A stretch of 64,000 nucleotides of DNA from Chrysoperla carnea (lineage: Eukaryota > Arthropoda > Insecta > Neuroptera > Chrysopidae). The stretch is from contig NC_058342.1 of assembly GCF_905475395.1 (NCBI RefSeq), positions 22,850,640 to 22,914,639 on the forward strand, given 5' to 3'. The notes beneath the pieces were generated by a model. The model was not told the DNA's origin. It saw nothing but the letters and a program-made list of their open reading frames with translations, and did not search any database. Both the position numbers and the translations under genes were made by a program. Below are positions 55,801 through 64,000 of this stretch, piece by piece; positions within the stretch are counted from its first letter, which is position 1, and the number at the start of each line of letters is the position of its first letter.

Positions 55801-57080
55801 GGCAGCGACATAGTATATATGAAAATTCTTTTTACGCCCAAAAATATTATTGCAGTCTATAAAACGCGTCTATATTAAGTAATCAGGGTCAAATTTACAC
55901 AAAGTTCCGCCCTTGGGTAATGGCAAAAATTCAGCCCTAAGTTTCTTCAGCTAGTTCTGATACAATCATATGCAAAAATATTTTGACCGTTCGATCAATT
56001 TTCCGCACACAAATTTTTCGGCAGCCATGGCCCATTTGGCCCAATATGTAAATCCATGCCTGCCAGTACTATGTCCGACAGTGATGCGAGTATTTTATAT
56101 ATAAAACGAAAAAGTGCATGGAAATGATTCATGCGACACCGAAAACTATTTGTGAATATCGTAATACAAACGGCCTCAACAGTTATTGTAACATCGACAG
56201 ACTCCAAAAAATAAAAGTTAAAGAGTAATATTCGTATAGAATTTGAAAAATTTCAAGCTCTCAAAACTTTTTAATAAGTTATGAGTATGACGAATCGCAA
56301 ACTTGAGCGATTCTGTTCATGGAGACTAGATAGGTTTTAAACCCCCACCACTCTCTCCTGTGATAATGGGGCTATAAATATAAGCTGCAAAACTTTTCTA
56401 CGACTAAATATCTCTTAAATTTACGGTGGAATAATTGGCTCGTCTGAAAATCAGTTATAAATTCTAAAAATCTTATTGCACCGACCAACTTAAAATAATT
56501 TATATAAAAATTAATATTGGAAAATACTTAAATTTTAAAATTTAATTAAAATAAATATATAAATTGGAAATTGTCTTTGAAATGAACTGTAATTTTATTT
56601 ATTAAAAAAATTAATAATTATACCATTTAATTAACTCAATTTCAAAAAAAGCATATATCAGTTTTTAAAATATACATTTTAGAGAATGCACGTAAGTAAA
56701 TTTTAAATATAATATTAATTGATAATTTTGATTAAAATGATTATGATATAAAACTTAATTGAATTATTCGTAAAAAGATTTATTAAAATATATTTTAAAT
56801 TCGAATTTTTGGGATATTCAAAAATGCCGGTAAAAACATTGATTTGAAACGAGCTCTACACAGAATAAAAGTAACTAGATATTTAGGGGACATGAAATAA
56901 CCATAAATTCTTTTGTTTCATTATATATACTACTGTTTCACAAAGGATCAACACAAAAACAAGACCCCAAAAATATTACAAACAATAATTTACAATAAAT
57001 TTTTATTAAAAACAATGTGTACAGTAATTCGTAAAAAATGTGTTTTCATTTATAAATAATGAAAAATTGTACAAAATAAT
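52870..57080. other. AT-rich intergenic, no gene recognised
   Basis: About 4.2 kb. Minus-strand frames at 53946-54152, 54308-54547 and 55995-56207 show no domain or splice context. AAAACATTGACTTGAAAT and GAGCTCTA-type blocks near 55130 and 56835 (AAAATGCCGGTAAAAACATT at 56821) are a direct duplication. Confidence 0.4.
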
Positions 57081-57533
57081 ACAAAAAAACGGTGAATAAA
57101 AATTCTCTACCCAAAGTAATAGAAGAAAAAAAAAGTGAAATAAAATTCGAGTGCAGTGTACCAAATACAATATATTCATATTATCTTTGTCTGTTGCATG
57201 TAAACGTGTATAATGTGATGTTTATGAATTTTGTGTTTTATGATATCCAAGCACAGCAGGTCGGTACTTTGTGGTTCTGATGGCTAGCGCTTTTCGGCTG
57301 GCCAACAACCTTTTTGAAACAAATAATTTTTTATATTTTAATTCATATAAATCATGTATACATCAATTAAAATCACGATAAAATAATATTTTAAAATTTA
57401 TTTTTTGCATATAAATTTCATAAATTTAAACATAATAAAAATTTTGACAATTTTTTTTTCTCATTATTTTTGCAAAGTGTGTTTTTGTGTGAAAAAAATA
57501 TAAACAAAGTGATTATTTTGTTGTTAAAACCAG

Positions 57534-57548
57534 ATGGGAAATGAGTAG
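57534..57548 (+). promoter_or_regulatory. Four-codon upstream ORF overlapping the kinase start
   Basis: ATGGGAAATGAGTAG: an ATG seven bases before the kinase ATG, in another frame, terminating inside it. It would lower or gate initiation at 57541 if both lie on the same mRNA. If CAG at 57531-57533 is instead a splice acceptor, the upstream exon is unknown. Confidence 0.5.
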
Positions 57549-58575
57549 TGCAGGTTTATTAGCAGACATGCCTTTGTCAAGAACACATCCATTTACGGTC
57601 CCATCAACTGGTGGAGGCATTACATCTCATATGAGTTACATACAAGAAGCAAGTAATTTACCACCTTTAAAGTCTGTTTTAAAGGATCAACAACCAAATT
57701 CATTAGCCGGGAGTGTGAGTAGCACGAGTAGTAGTCAATTACCCGAAGTTGTTGTATCATCCACGGGAAGTTCTGGAACACAACAGCAATGTATCACCCA
57801 TAGTAGTGGAATATGTTTACCATCGAATTCACATAGTCGACAACCAAGTGGAAAATCAACCACTGGTACATCAACAAGTTCACCACAAAGCGCTCAACCA
57901 TCACCCCAACCACCGTTAGAAAAACCGAATACAATGGTTGCAACCCCCGAACAAGTGATGAAATTATATAGTAATAAATTAACACCGTACGAACATCGTG
58001 AGATTTATACGTATCCTCATGTTTATTTTATCGGAGCAAAAGCTAAGAAACGTCCTGGTATTATTGGGAATCCAAATAATTGTGATTATGATAACGAACA
58101 GGGATCATACATACATATCCCTCATGATCATGTAGCATATCGTTATGAAGTATTGAAAGTGATCGGGAAGGGTAGTTTTGGACAAGTTGTGAAAGCATAC
58201 GATCATAAAACACATGAACAAGTTGCATTGAAAATGGTGAGAAATGAAAAACGATTTCATCGTCAAGCACAGGAAGAAGTACGTATCCTGGAGCATTTAA
58301 GGAAACAGGATAAGGATAATACTATGAATATAATTCACATGTACGATCATTTTACATTTCGTAATCATATGTGCATCACGTTTGAACTGTTATCAATAAA
58401 CTTATACGAATTAATAAAAAAGAATAAATTTCATGGATTTAGTTTACAATTAGTACGAAAATTTTCACATTCGTTGTTACAATGTCTGGATGCGTTATAT
58501 AAGAATAAAATTATACATTGTGACATGAAGCCGGAGAATGTTTTGTTGAAACAGCAAGGACGAAGTGGATTAAAA
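57541..58575 (+). CDS. Dyrk2: DYRK2-class dual-specificity kinase, 5' coding exon
   Basis: DYRK kinases autophosphorylate a YxY tyrosine while folding, then phosphorylate Ser/Thr substrates; class II (DYRK2/3/4) acts mostly in the cytosol. This exon encodes 345 residues. Residues 1-130 are Ser/Thr/Gln/Pro-rich. The DYRK-homology box begins at T135 ([20 protein letters not shown]) with [11 protein letters not shown] after it. The kinase domain starts [20 protein letters not shown] (G209 in the glycine loop), catalytic Lys K231 ([10 protein letters not shown]), and the loop HCDMKPEN with D328; Met replaces the usual Leu in HCDLKPEN. The exon ends RSGLK|GTAACT, phase 0, just before the expected VIDFG. 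The DFG, YxY and C-lobe must lie on later exons; none was found up to 64000. The gene could equally be called a smi35A orthologue. Confidence 0.9.
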
Positions 58576-58802
58576 GTAACTATACATTTTTTTTAATTGT
58601 TTTTTTATCTTAAATTTATTTTTCTGTATTCCCTAGCCTAAAATATTAACTTTTTGGCCGCATTTGACTCTCGAAAGAACTAGTCCCGGGAAAATTCTTC
58701 ATTGAGCTGATGATTAATTTTTGTAGGATCTCGTTGAAAACATACTCCTGAATCTAAAAGTGTAGGATACCGGTGGGTAACCCGGTTGGATATTGTTTAT
58801 GT

Positions 58803-59537
58803 TTATACATAGTATATTAAGTTTAGTCCCAAGTTTGTAACGCTTAAAAATATTGATGCTACGAAAAAAATTTTGGTATAGGTGTTCATAATAATAATGG
58901 GGGTTTAACCTCCGTTTTGGTGACGCATGCCTTGTCACAGAGGCCACCCACATCATTATTTGTTAATCTTTATTTATTCCATTACAAACATATTTACAAT
59001 TACATTTTTGATGTGGGTGGAATCGGTTACTTCGTTCTTATCCAAGCGACGACACTGTGATCAATTCTGAACTCCCATTATTTATAAATTTTTTACACTG
59101 CCGCTGCCTGGATTCGAACCCGCAACCTAAGTCTAAATTGTCCAACGTTCTAAAACTAGCGCCTTAGACCGATCGACCATTTAGGCTCAAGAATCATCTA
59201 ATAAGAAGGTGTTCATAGAATCATCTAATTAGTCCATTTTCGGTTGTCCGCCCGTCCGTCTGTGAACACAATAACTCAAAAACGAAAAAATATATCAAGC
59301 TGAATGTAAAAAATGGTCCTTATAAAAAAATAAACAACTTTTGTTTGAAACTTTTTTTTGTAAACATCACTATTTACTCACGAGGGTACACATTAGATGC
59401 AAATTTTATAGTGTGTATCAATATGGGATTATTAGTTATGTGTGTGTGACATGTATAGGTTGTGTAATGTGATAGAGTAATCAACACTGTCTATACATGG
59501 ATTTCAACAATAACTCAGTCAATTTTTTTTTTCACTT
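58803..59537 (+). mobile_element. DINE-1-like repeat, copy 10 (split by a SINE)
   Basis: The left part has TTTAGTCCCAAGTTTGTAAC and AATATTGATGCTACG. The right part, from 59207, has ATTTTCGGTTGTCCGCCCGT and ends AATTTTTTTTTTCACTTATT. The two parts are contiguous once the insertion at 58891-59206 is removed. In the first intron of the kinase gene. Confidence 0.85.
58891..59206 (-). mobile_element. tRNA-derived SINE, full length
   Basis: On the minus strand it starts GAGCCTAAATGGTCGATCGG then TCTAAGGCGC (A box), and has GGGTTCGAATCCAGGCAGCG (B box) about 50 bases on, as in class II tRNAs. Next come about 200 bases of body and an ATT-repeat tail. An 11-bp duplication AGGTGTTCATA flanks it (58880-58890 and 59207-59217). 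A truncated head of the same family is at 28229. Confidence 0.85.
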
Positions 59538-59749
59538 ATTTTTTAAACAAATGAGTAATATTGACCGAATCGCTTCGGAACAAATTTTATCATATAACTG
59601 GGTCAAAACCAACAAAAAAATTTTCTTAGATATTTTTCTCTAAACCCTCCACTTTTGGAGTAAAAAAATTCGTAAAATTTGAAAAAACGTGATTTTTACG
59701 ATTTTCATCTCTCAAAAAGCATATGAAAAAATCAGATTTTTATTATGTA

Positions 59750-60355
59750 CTAGCTTGATACCCGCTCGCTTCACTGGGCTTAAAAGTAAAAACCACCATT
59801 TTATAGCCTCCACCTCTCTTGATCTCACTTATTTCCCTTCCATAATACTTGAAGGGATTGTTTTACGCAGCTAAAAGATATGCACAGTTTTCAATTTTTT
59901 AAATTGTAAAATAGTCATAATTGATTGAGTATGTCAGAAAAAGTGGCCATGATTTGTTTGACATTTACTGTTTTAAATTTTTACTGAAATCTCTAATTTA
60001 TGGTTCAAAATAATGATCACAGATAGAACAAAATGATCATCATTTTGAACCATAAATTAGAGATTTCAGTAAAAATTTAAAACAGTAAATGTCAAACAAA
60101 TCATGGCCACTTTTTCTGACATACTCAATCAATTTTGTTCTATCTGTGATCATTGTTTTGAACCAAAAATTAAAGATTTCTGTAAAAATTTCAAATAGTA
60201 AATATCAGGTTAATTTTATAGCTCATGTGTTATTCTGATGCATGAGCTATATTGCTGTAAAGTTTCATTAAAAACCATTCGCTAGTTTTTGCGTGAAAGC
60301 GTAACAAACAAACAAACAAACATCCTTACTTTCACATTTATAACATATAGTGATA
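59750..60355 (+). repeat. Dispersed repeat family C, copy 3, rearranged
   Basis: Starts TAGCTTGATACCCGCTCGCT with TTCACTGGGCTTAAA, and ends CGTGAAAGCGTAACAAACAA then TTTCACATTTATAACATATAG. Its middle contains an inverted duplication that copies 1 and 2 lack. Confidence 0.7.
59919..60134. repeat. Near-perfect palindrome, arms about 101 bp
   Basis: 59919-60011 is the exact inverse of 60042-60134 (93 of 93). After one mismatch the arms extend a further 7 bp each, leaving a 14-base loop (60020-60033). Outer landmarks are AATTGATTGAGTATGTCAGA and its inverse. Part of the loop (GATCACAGATAGAACAAAA) is repeated inverted just outside the right arm. Confidence 0.97.
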
Positions 60356-60359
60356 AAAC

Positions 60360-61030
60360 TTTTATTTGTAGTGTAATGTTTACTCAACAATATCCCGCAA
60401 AAATTTTTGGCCTGATTGAATTTTAAATGCTTGATTGTTAATTGTTAAGAGAGCGCGCGAAAAATCATCCAAAAATAATGATTTTCTGTTCTATACTAGA
60501 AAGATGGAATTTTCACCAATCGACTCAAAATAAAGTCAAATTAACAGAAAAGTTCGAAAAATTTCATTTTTCACAATGCAACCTCCCGGAAAATTGGAAA
60601 AACGGGTAATAATTAATCATGCTCAATGACGAATTTTGCCTTGACTAAACGACATCAGTGGCTTGCTAAAACTAAACAAATTAAAGCGTGCTCTGATTTT
60701 TGTTAGTATAGCAACACTTTATTGACATGATCTGTCAAAATAAATTTAATAGACCTTTTCATTTTAAAAAGTGATTATCTTTTGTTTCGGACAGTTTGTT
60801 AAAAAACTAATGTGATAAAATGAATAACAAACATCTTGTGTCTTTGTCCAACTAATTACTGTCTGTCCGAAACAATAAAGAATCGTAATTAGAATGAAAA
60901 AGTCTATTGGTAATTTAATAATTATGCGTTCCTTATTTTACCGCGCTTGGATGTAAAATTCTCAAAAACGGTAACAAATTTTTACATTCAAATGGGTGAT
61001 TTTCTCCTTCTTATGGTTTATTTTATGAAA
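60360..61030. other. Non-coding; fragment of the foldback family
   Basis: CATGCTCAATGACGAATTTT at about 60620 and the inverse of the 20340 block at about 59560 belong to the family at 39935. An inverted pair at 60780-60900 (TTTGTTTCGGACAGTTTGTT against GTCCGAAACAATAAAG) is also seen. Confidence 0.5.
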
Positions 61031-61032
61031 TA

Positions 61033-61515
61033 TACTAGCTGTGAACTACCCGCTTTGCTGGGCAACATCCCCACTTGCACCCCTCCCTCCACATTTCCTT
61101 GCGTGGGATAACAATTTTGTAATGTACACGTCATGCTCTTTTATTTGATACCCCACTTAGGTATATTTGTAAATATTCGATAATTCCTTCCCACTTTCTC
61201 GCTACACCTTTCTACCCTCCGAAGGTTAAAAGTAGATAAAAACAATAGATCTTTGAAGCTGATTGTATATCGTGTCAATATTTGAGCTTAATCGATGCAC
61301 AACTTTTTTAGTTTTTGAAGCATATCCCTTTCAACCCCTATTTCAACCCCTTACTCTACTATAATATGGATGTATTATACATAAAAACCTTCCTCTTGAA
61401 TCACTCTATCTATTAAAAAAAACCGCGTGCGTAGTTTCAAAAATTTAAGCGTACAAAGGGACATAGAGACATAAGGACAGAAAAAGCGACTTTGTTTTAT
61501 AATATGTAGTGATTA
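61033..61515 (+). repeat. Dispersed repeat family B, copy 3
   Basis: ACTAGCTGTGAACTACCCGC with TTTGCTGGGCAAC at the left and GCGACTTTGTTTTATAATAT then GTAGTGATT at the right. It is longer than the other copies and abuts the foldback element at 61533. Confidence 0.7.
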
Positions 61516-61532
61516 TTACTGCAGGAAATAAA

Positions 61533-62822
61533 GCATTTGACGAAGGAATCCTAGTCAGTAGATTTTTATGGGAGCCGATGAAAAATGTTTGCCTGAGTGT
61601 ACTTAACAAAGTCATAAATACAAGAGAACCTGCTTTTTCGATTTTCACCCATAGGGTGGGACACAAGTACCCTTATTTCGGACACCACATTCTCTCTTTA
61701 CATTTGAAAAAACTATTGTATTTAATATTATGAACCATTCCTAACATTTTTTGGTTTTTGACATTTTTTTTAGCCTCAACGTTTTCGAAAAATAAGCATT
61801 TGAAAAAATAAAATTATTTATCTCATCATTTTCGATATACAAGCGTTTAAAAAAAACGTGTTTTTGTCAAAAATTTATTATTGACGTAAAATAAAGATTA
61901 TTTTGTGATTCTGGTCAAAATTTTGATTTGAAAATCATATGATATTATATTTTGGACAAATATAAAGACTTTTTGACTCTTGACTACCTTACCTCAACGT
62001 TTCCGATTTATAAGCGTTTAAAAAAAACGCGTCTTCACCTTATAATTTTAGCTATAATTTTTTCAAACGCTTGTATATCGAAAACGGTGAGGTAAGATGA
62101 AAATTGTCAAAAGTCAAAAAGTCTTTATAACTGTCCAAAATTTTAAATCATGTGGTTTTCAAATCAAACTAGTGACCAAAATCACAAAATAATCTTTATA
62201 TTCGCCAATAACAAATATTCTGCAAAACACGTTTTTTTTCTTCAAACGCTTACATATCGAAAACGGTGAGATAAGGTAAAAATATCAAGAGTCAAAAAGT
62301 CTTTATAATTGTTCAAAATAAAAAGTCATATAGTTTGCACTTCAAATTTTTGACCAGAACCGCAAAATAATCTTAAATTCTCGTCAATGACGAATTTTCG
62401 ACAAAAAGTGAATAGTGAATCGAAAATATAATCCAAAATACAATTTGCAATTGCTTTTAAATTAAATTTTCGACCAGAACCAAAAAATATTCTTTATTTT
62501 CCACAATAACGAATTTTCGGCAAAAATCTGCGTTTTATTTTTTCAAATGCTTATATTGCGAAAACGATGAGGCTAGATAAAAAATGTCAAGAATCTAAAA
62601 ATGCTGGGAATTGTTCACAATATAAATTATAATAGTTTCTTTAAATGCAAAGTAAAGAGAACGAGATGTCCGGAAATAGGGTACTTCTATCTCACCTTGT
62701 GGGGATAAATCGAAAAAGCACAAGTTCTCATGTATATGACTTTTTCTAAGTACACTCAGGCAAACATTTTCCATCGGCTCCCATTTAAATCTACTGACGA
62801 GGAGTCAATTCCTCAGTTGGAC
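61533..62822. mobile_element. Large foldback element, 1.3 kb
   Basis: Ends: GTCAGTAGATTTTTATGGGA and GCCGATGAAAAATGTTTGCC at the left (61554-61594) are inverted at the right (62759-62800). Arms include the inverted pair GGACACCACATTCTCTTT and its inverse. Inside are repeated blocks such as TCGAAAACGGTGAGGTAAGA and GTCAAAAAGTCTTTATAA in both orientations. No coding domain. Confidence 0.8.
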
Positions 62823-63298
62823 TGTTTTTTCGGTTTTATTTCCTCGATTATTTATGATTTTCAATTGTCTAGTCCAATTTGAATAGGTTGTACAGATTTT
62901 CAAAGTTTTGAAACATAACAAACATAATACATCCCCCTCCCTTCCTTTTGACCTTCAATACAGTTCATTAATCTATATTTTCGGGGGAAATATGACTGAA
63001 AAATATAATCTATCAAATATATATATATAAAATGCTAATGTTAGTACGTGAAGACATGGTTTTCACTATGACCACCAACTCCAATCAACTTCCCGTTGGG
63101 GCGGTAAATACCCTTTGGTCTCATGGTGAAAGTAAGGGAGTTTGGTTGCGGTGGGTGGAAGTGAGTGGCAATAATGTTAAAAAATATATATTTGTCCTTT
63201 TCTTACTCATGTGAACTTTCGGAAATTTTCAGAACAAATTTCTAGGATGATCTAAAAAGTTCCAAAATGTGTGTAACGGTCAAAATCGATTCGAAATT

Positions 63299-63316
63299 TT
63301 CTAGAAAGTTCTAGAA
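63299..63316. promoter_or_regulatory. Heat-shock element, four perfect units
   Basis: TTCTAGAAAGTTCTAGAA: TTC, GAA, TTC, GAA at exact 5-bp phasing, the binding pattern of trimeric HSF. Weaker GAA/TTC pairs lie just upstream (63220-63260). Confidence 0.8.
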
Positions 63317-63640
63317 ATGATCTAGATCATATATATAATTATGATCAACTTTAAACTGACCACCGAGAGCTGTTAGCGCCAGCTGTCTGCGACCAGTAGA
63401 ACTATCAAGCCAGAACCGGACATGAACTTTCTGGACCTTATTCCGAAATTGAAATCTTTTAATTTCAACCAAGTTTAGTGGTTTTTTCTAGGGTTTTATT
63501 GTTAAAAGTATGTTATTTATATTAAAATATTCTGTCTGGATATAAATTTTGTTAAATTTAACGATTTTCTAACAAGGAAAAGTACAATAGAAGCTAATAG
63601 AATAGAATAAAACCCTTCTTTTCAATATTCTTTTAACCAG

Positions 63641-63700
63641 AAGAATCTAGAACAACCTCAGGGTATAAAAGGAGGCTCTCTTGGTGACTTGAGTCTGTCT
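63641..63700 (+). promoter_or_regulatory. Core promoter A: HSE, TATA, start region
   Basis: GAAGAATCTAGAA (63641-63653) gives GAA..ATC..GAA, three phased units with one mismatch. TATAAAAGG follows at 63664 and TTGAGTCTG about 28 bases on. The nearby AATAAA at about 63762 and the short frame after it suggest an unproductive or short transcript. Confidence 0.6.
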
Positions 63701-63819
63701 TTCTTGAGAAACTAAAGACTTCAGATCTAAAATGAAACTAAAGAATCAATGATAGGCATATTAATCAAATAAAATTTTTGAAAATGTTTCTAACTTTGAA
63801 AGTGGTATACAACTAAATA

Positions 63820-63895
63820 TTCTAGAGTGTTCTGGCAATCGAAATTTTGAAATTCGACGGTATATAGACCAAAATCCAGTGACTTTTCGTCAGTC
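63820..63895 (+). promoter_or_regulatory. Core promoter B: HSE, TATA, TCAGT initiator
   Basis: TTCTAGAGTGTTCTGG (TTC, GAg, TTC phased) begins at 63820. TATATAG is at 63861. The arthropod initiator TCAGT is at 63890-63894, placing +1 at 63892, 31 bases after the TATA start. The leader that follows is A-rich (GAGTGAACAGTAATGAAACA), the style of heat-shock mRNA leaders in insects. The gene lies beyond the window edge. Confidence 0.65.
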
Positions 63896-63970
63896 TGATC
63901 GTGTTTACAGTCGAGAGAAGATTAATTGAAATTAAGAGTGAACAGTAATGAAACAAGTTCAAGTGAAAAA

Positions 63971-64000
63971 TTCTAGGGTGTTCTGGTACTAGAAATTTCG
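63971..64000 (+). promoter_or_regulatory. Third HSE module at the window edge
   Basis: TTCTAGGGTGTTCTGGTACT then AGAAATTTCG repeats the module at 63820 at a distance of 151 bp. The TATA and initiator, if present, would lie outside the window. Confidence 0.55.

Noticed and set aside
55995..56207. 70-codon minus-strand ORF
   Set aside because: No domain, no splice context and no second line of evidence.
57794..57985. Minus-strand ORFs across the kinase exon (also 58061-58296)
   Set aside because: Antisense shadows of the kinase coding sequence.
58891..59206. A tRNA gene on the minus strand near 59100-59190
   Set aside because: A and B boxes are present but no paired acceptor stem was found, and a body, tail and flanking duplication show it is a SINE.
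1..64000. CRISPR arrays, bacterial operons, ribosomal RNA
   Set aside because: No regular short repeats with unique spacers, no compact operons and no rRNA-like conserved sequence were seen.

Overview
The window looks like nuclear DNA from an insect. It is AT-rich, its genes have introns with GT/AG splice signals, and it is packed with degraded DNA transposons typical of insects: mariner, Tigger/pogo, hAT, Harbinger-like, Helentron-related elements, a LINE of the R1/Jockey kind and tRNA-derived SINEs. A LINE 3' end carries TTAGG-type repeats, the arthropod telomere motif. I cannot fix the order or species. Nothing bacterial and no CRISPR array was seen.

Three host coding loci can be supported. 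(1) 3236-3778: an intronless 180-residue protein of unknown function with one C-terminal membrane segment. (2) 35411-47008: a complete eight-exon TBC1D22-type Rab GTPase-activating protein. The spliced CDS is 1,554 nt (517 aa), all phases join, and both catalytic fingers are present. (3) 57541-58575: the long 5' coding exon of a DYRK2-class kinase. It ends at a donor just before the DFG segment, and no continuing exon was found in the remaining 5.4 kb. A fourth, weak candidate is a minus-strand signal-peptide-like exon at 21429-21585.

Layout: 1-4.4 kb holds a Harbinger-like element with a SWIM zinc-finger ORF and the small membrane-protein gene. 4.4-35 kb is almost entirely layered transposon debris (hAT, LINE, inverted-repeat elements, Tigger, DINE-like copies). 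35.4-47 kb is the TBC gene, whose introns carry foldback elements, a dead mariner and a tandem array. 47-57 kb is gene-poor. 57.5-58.6 kb is the kinase exon. 58.8-62.8 kb is nested repeats. The last 800 bases hold heat-shock elements with two TATA/initiator core promoters, pointing to a heat-shock gene that starts at or beyond the right edge, on the same strand as the kinase and perhaps inside its intron.

The points most worth following are: the family of about 13 copies whose architecture matches the Drosophila DINE-1/INE-1 (Helentron-associated) elements; an inverted-repeat element at 17.5-18.9 kb whose loop carries a copy of the 3' end of the gene at 3.2 kb; the repeated heat-shock promoter modules at the right edge; and the SWIM-domain ORF inside a Harbinger-like element. 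All homology statements come from reading the sequence and remembered family features. No search was run.
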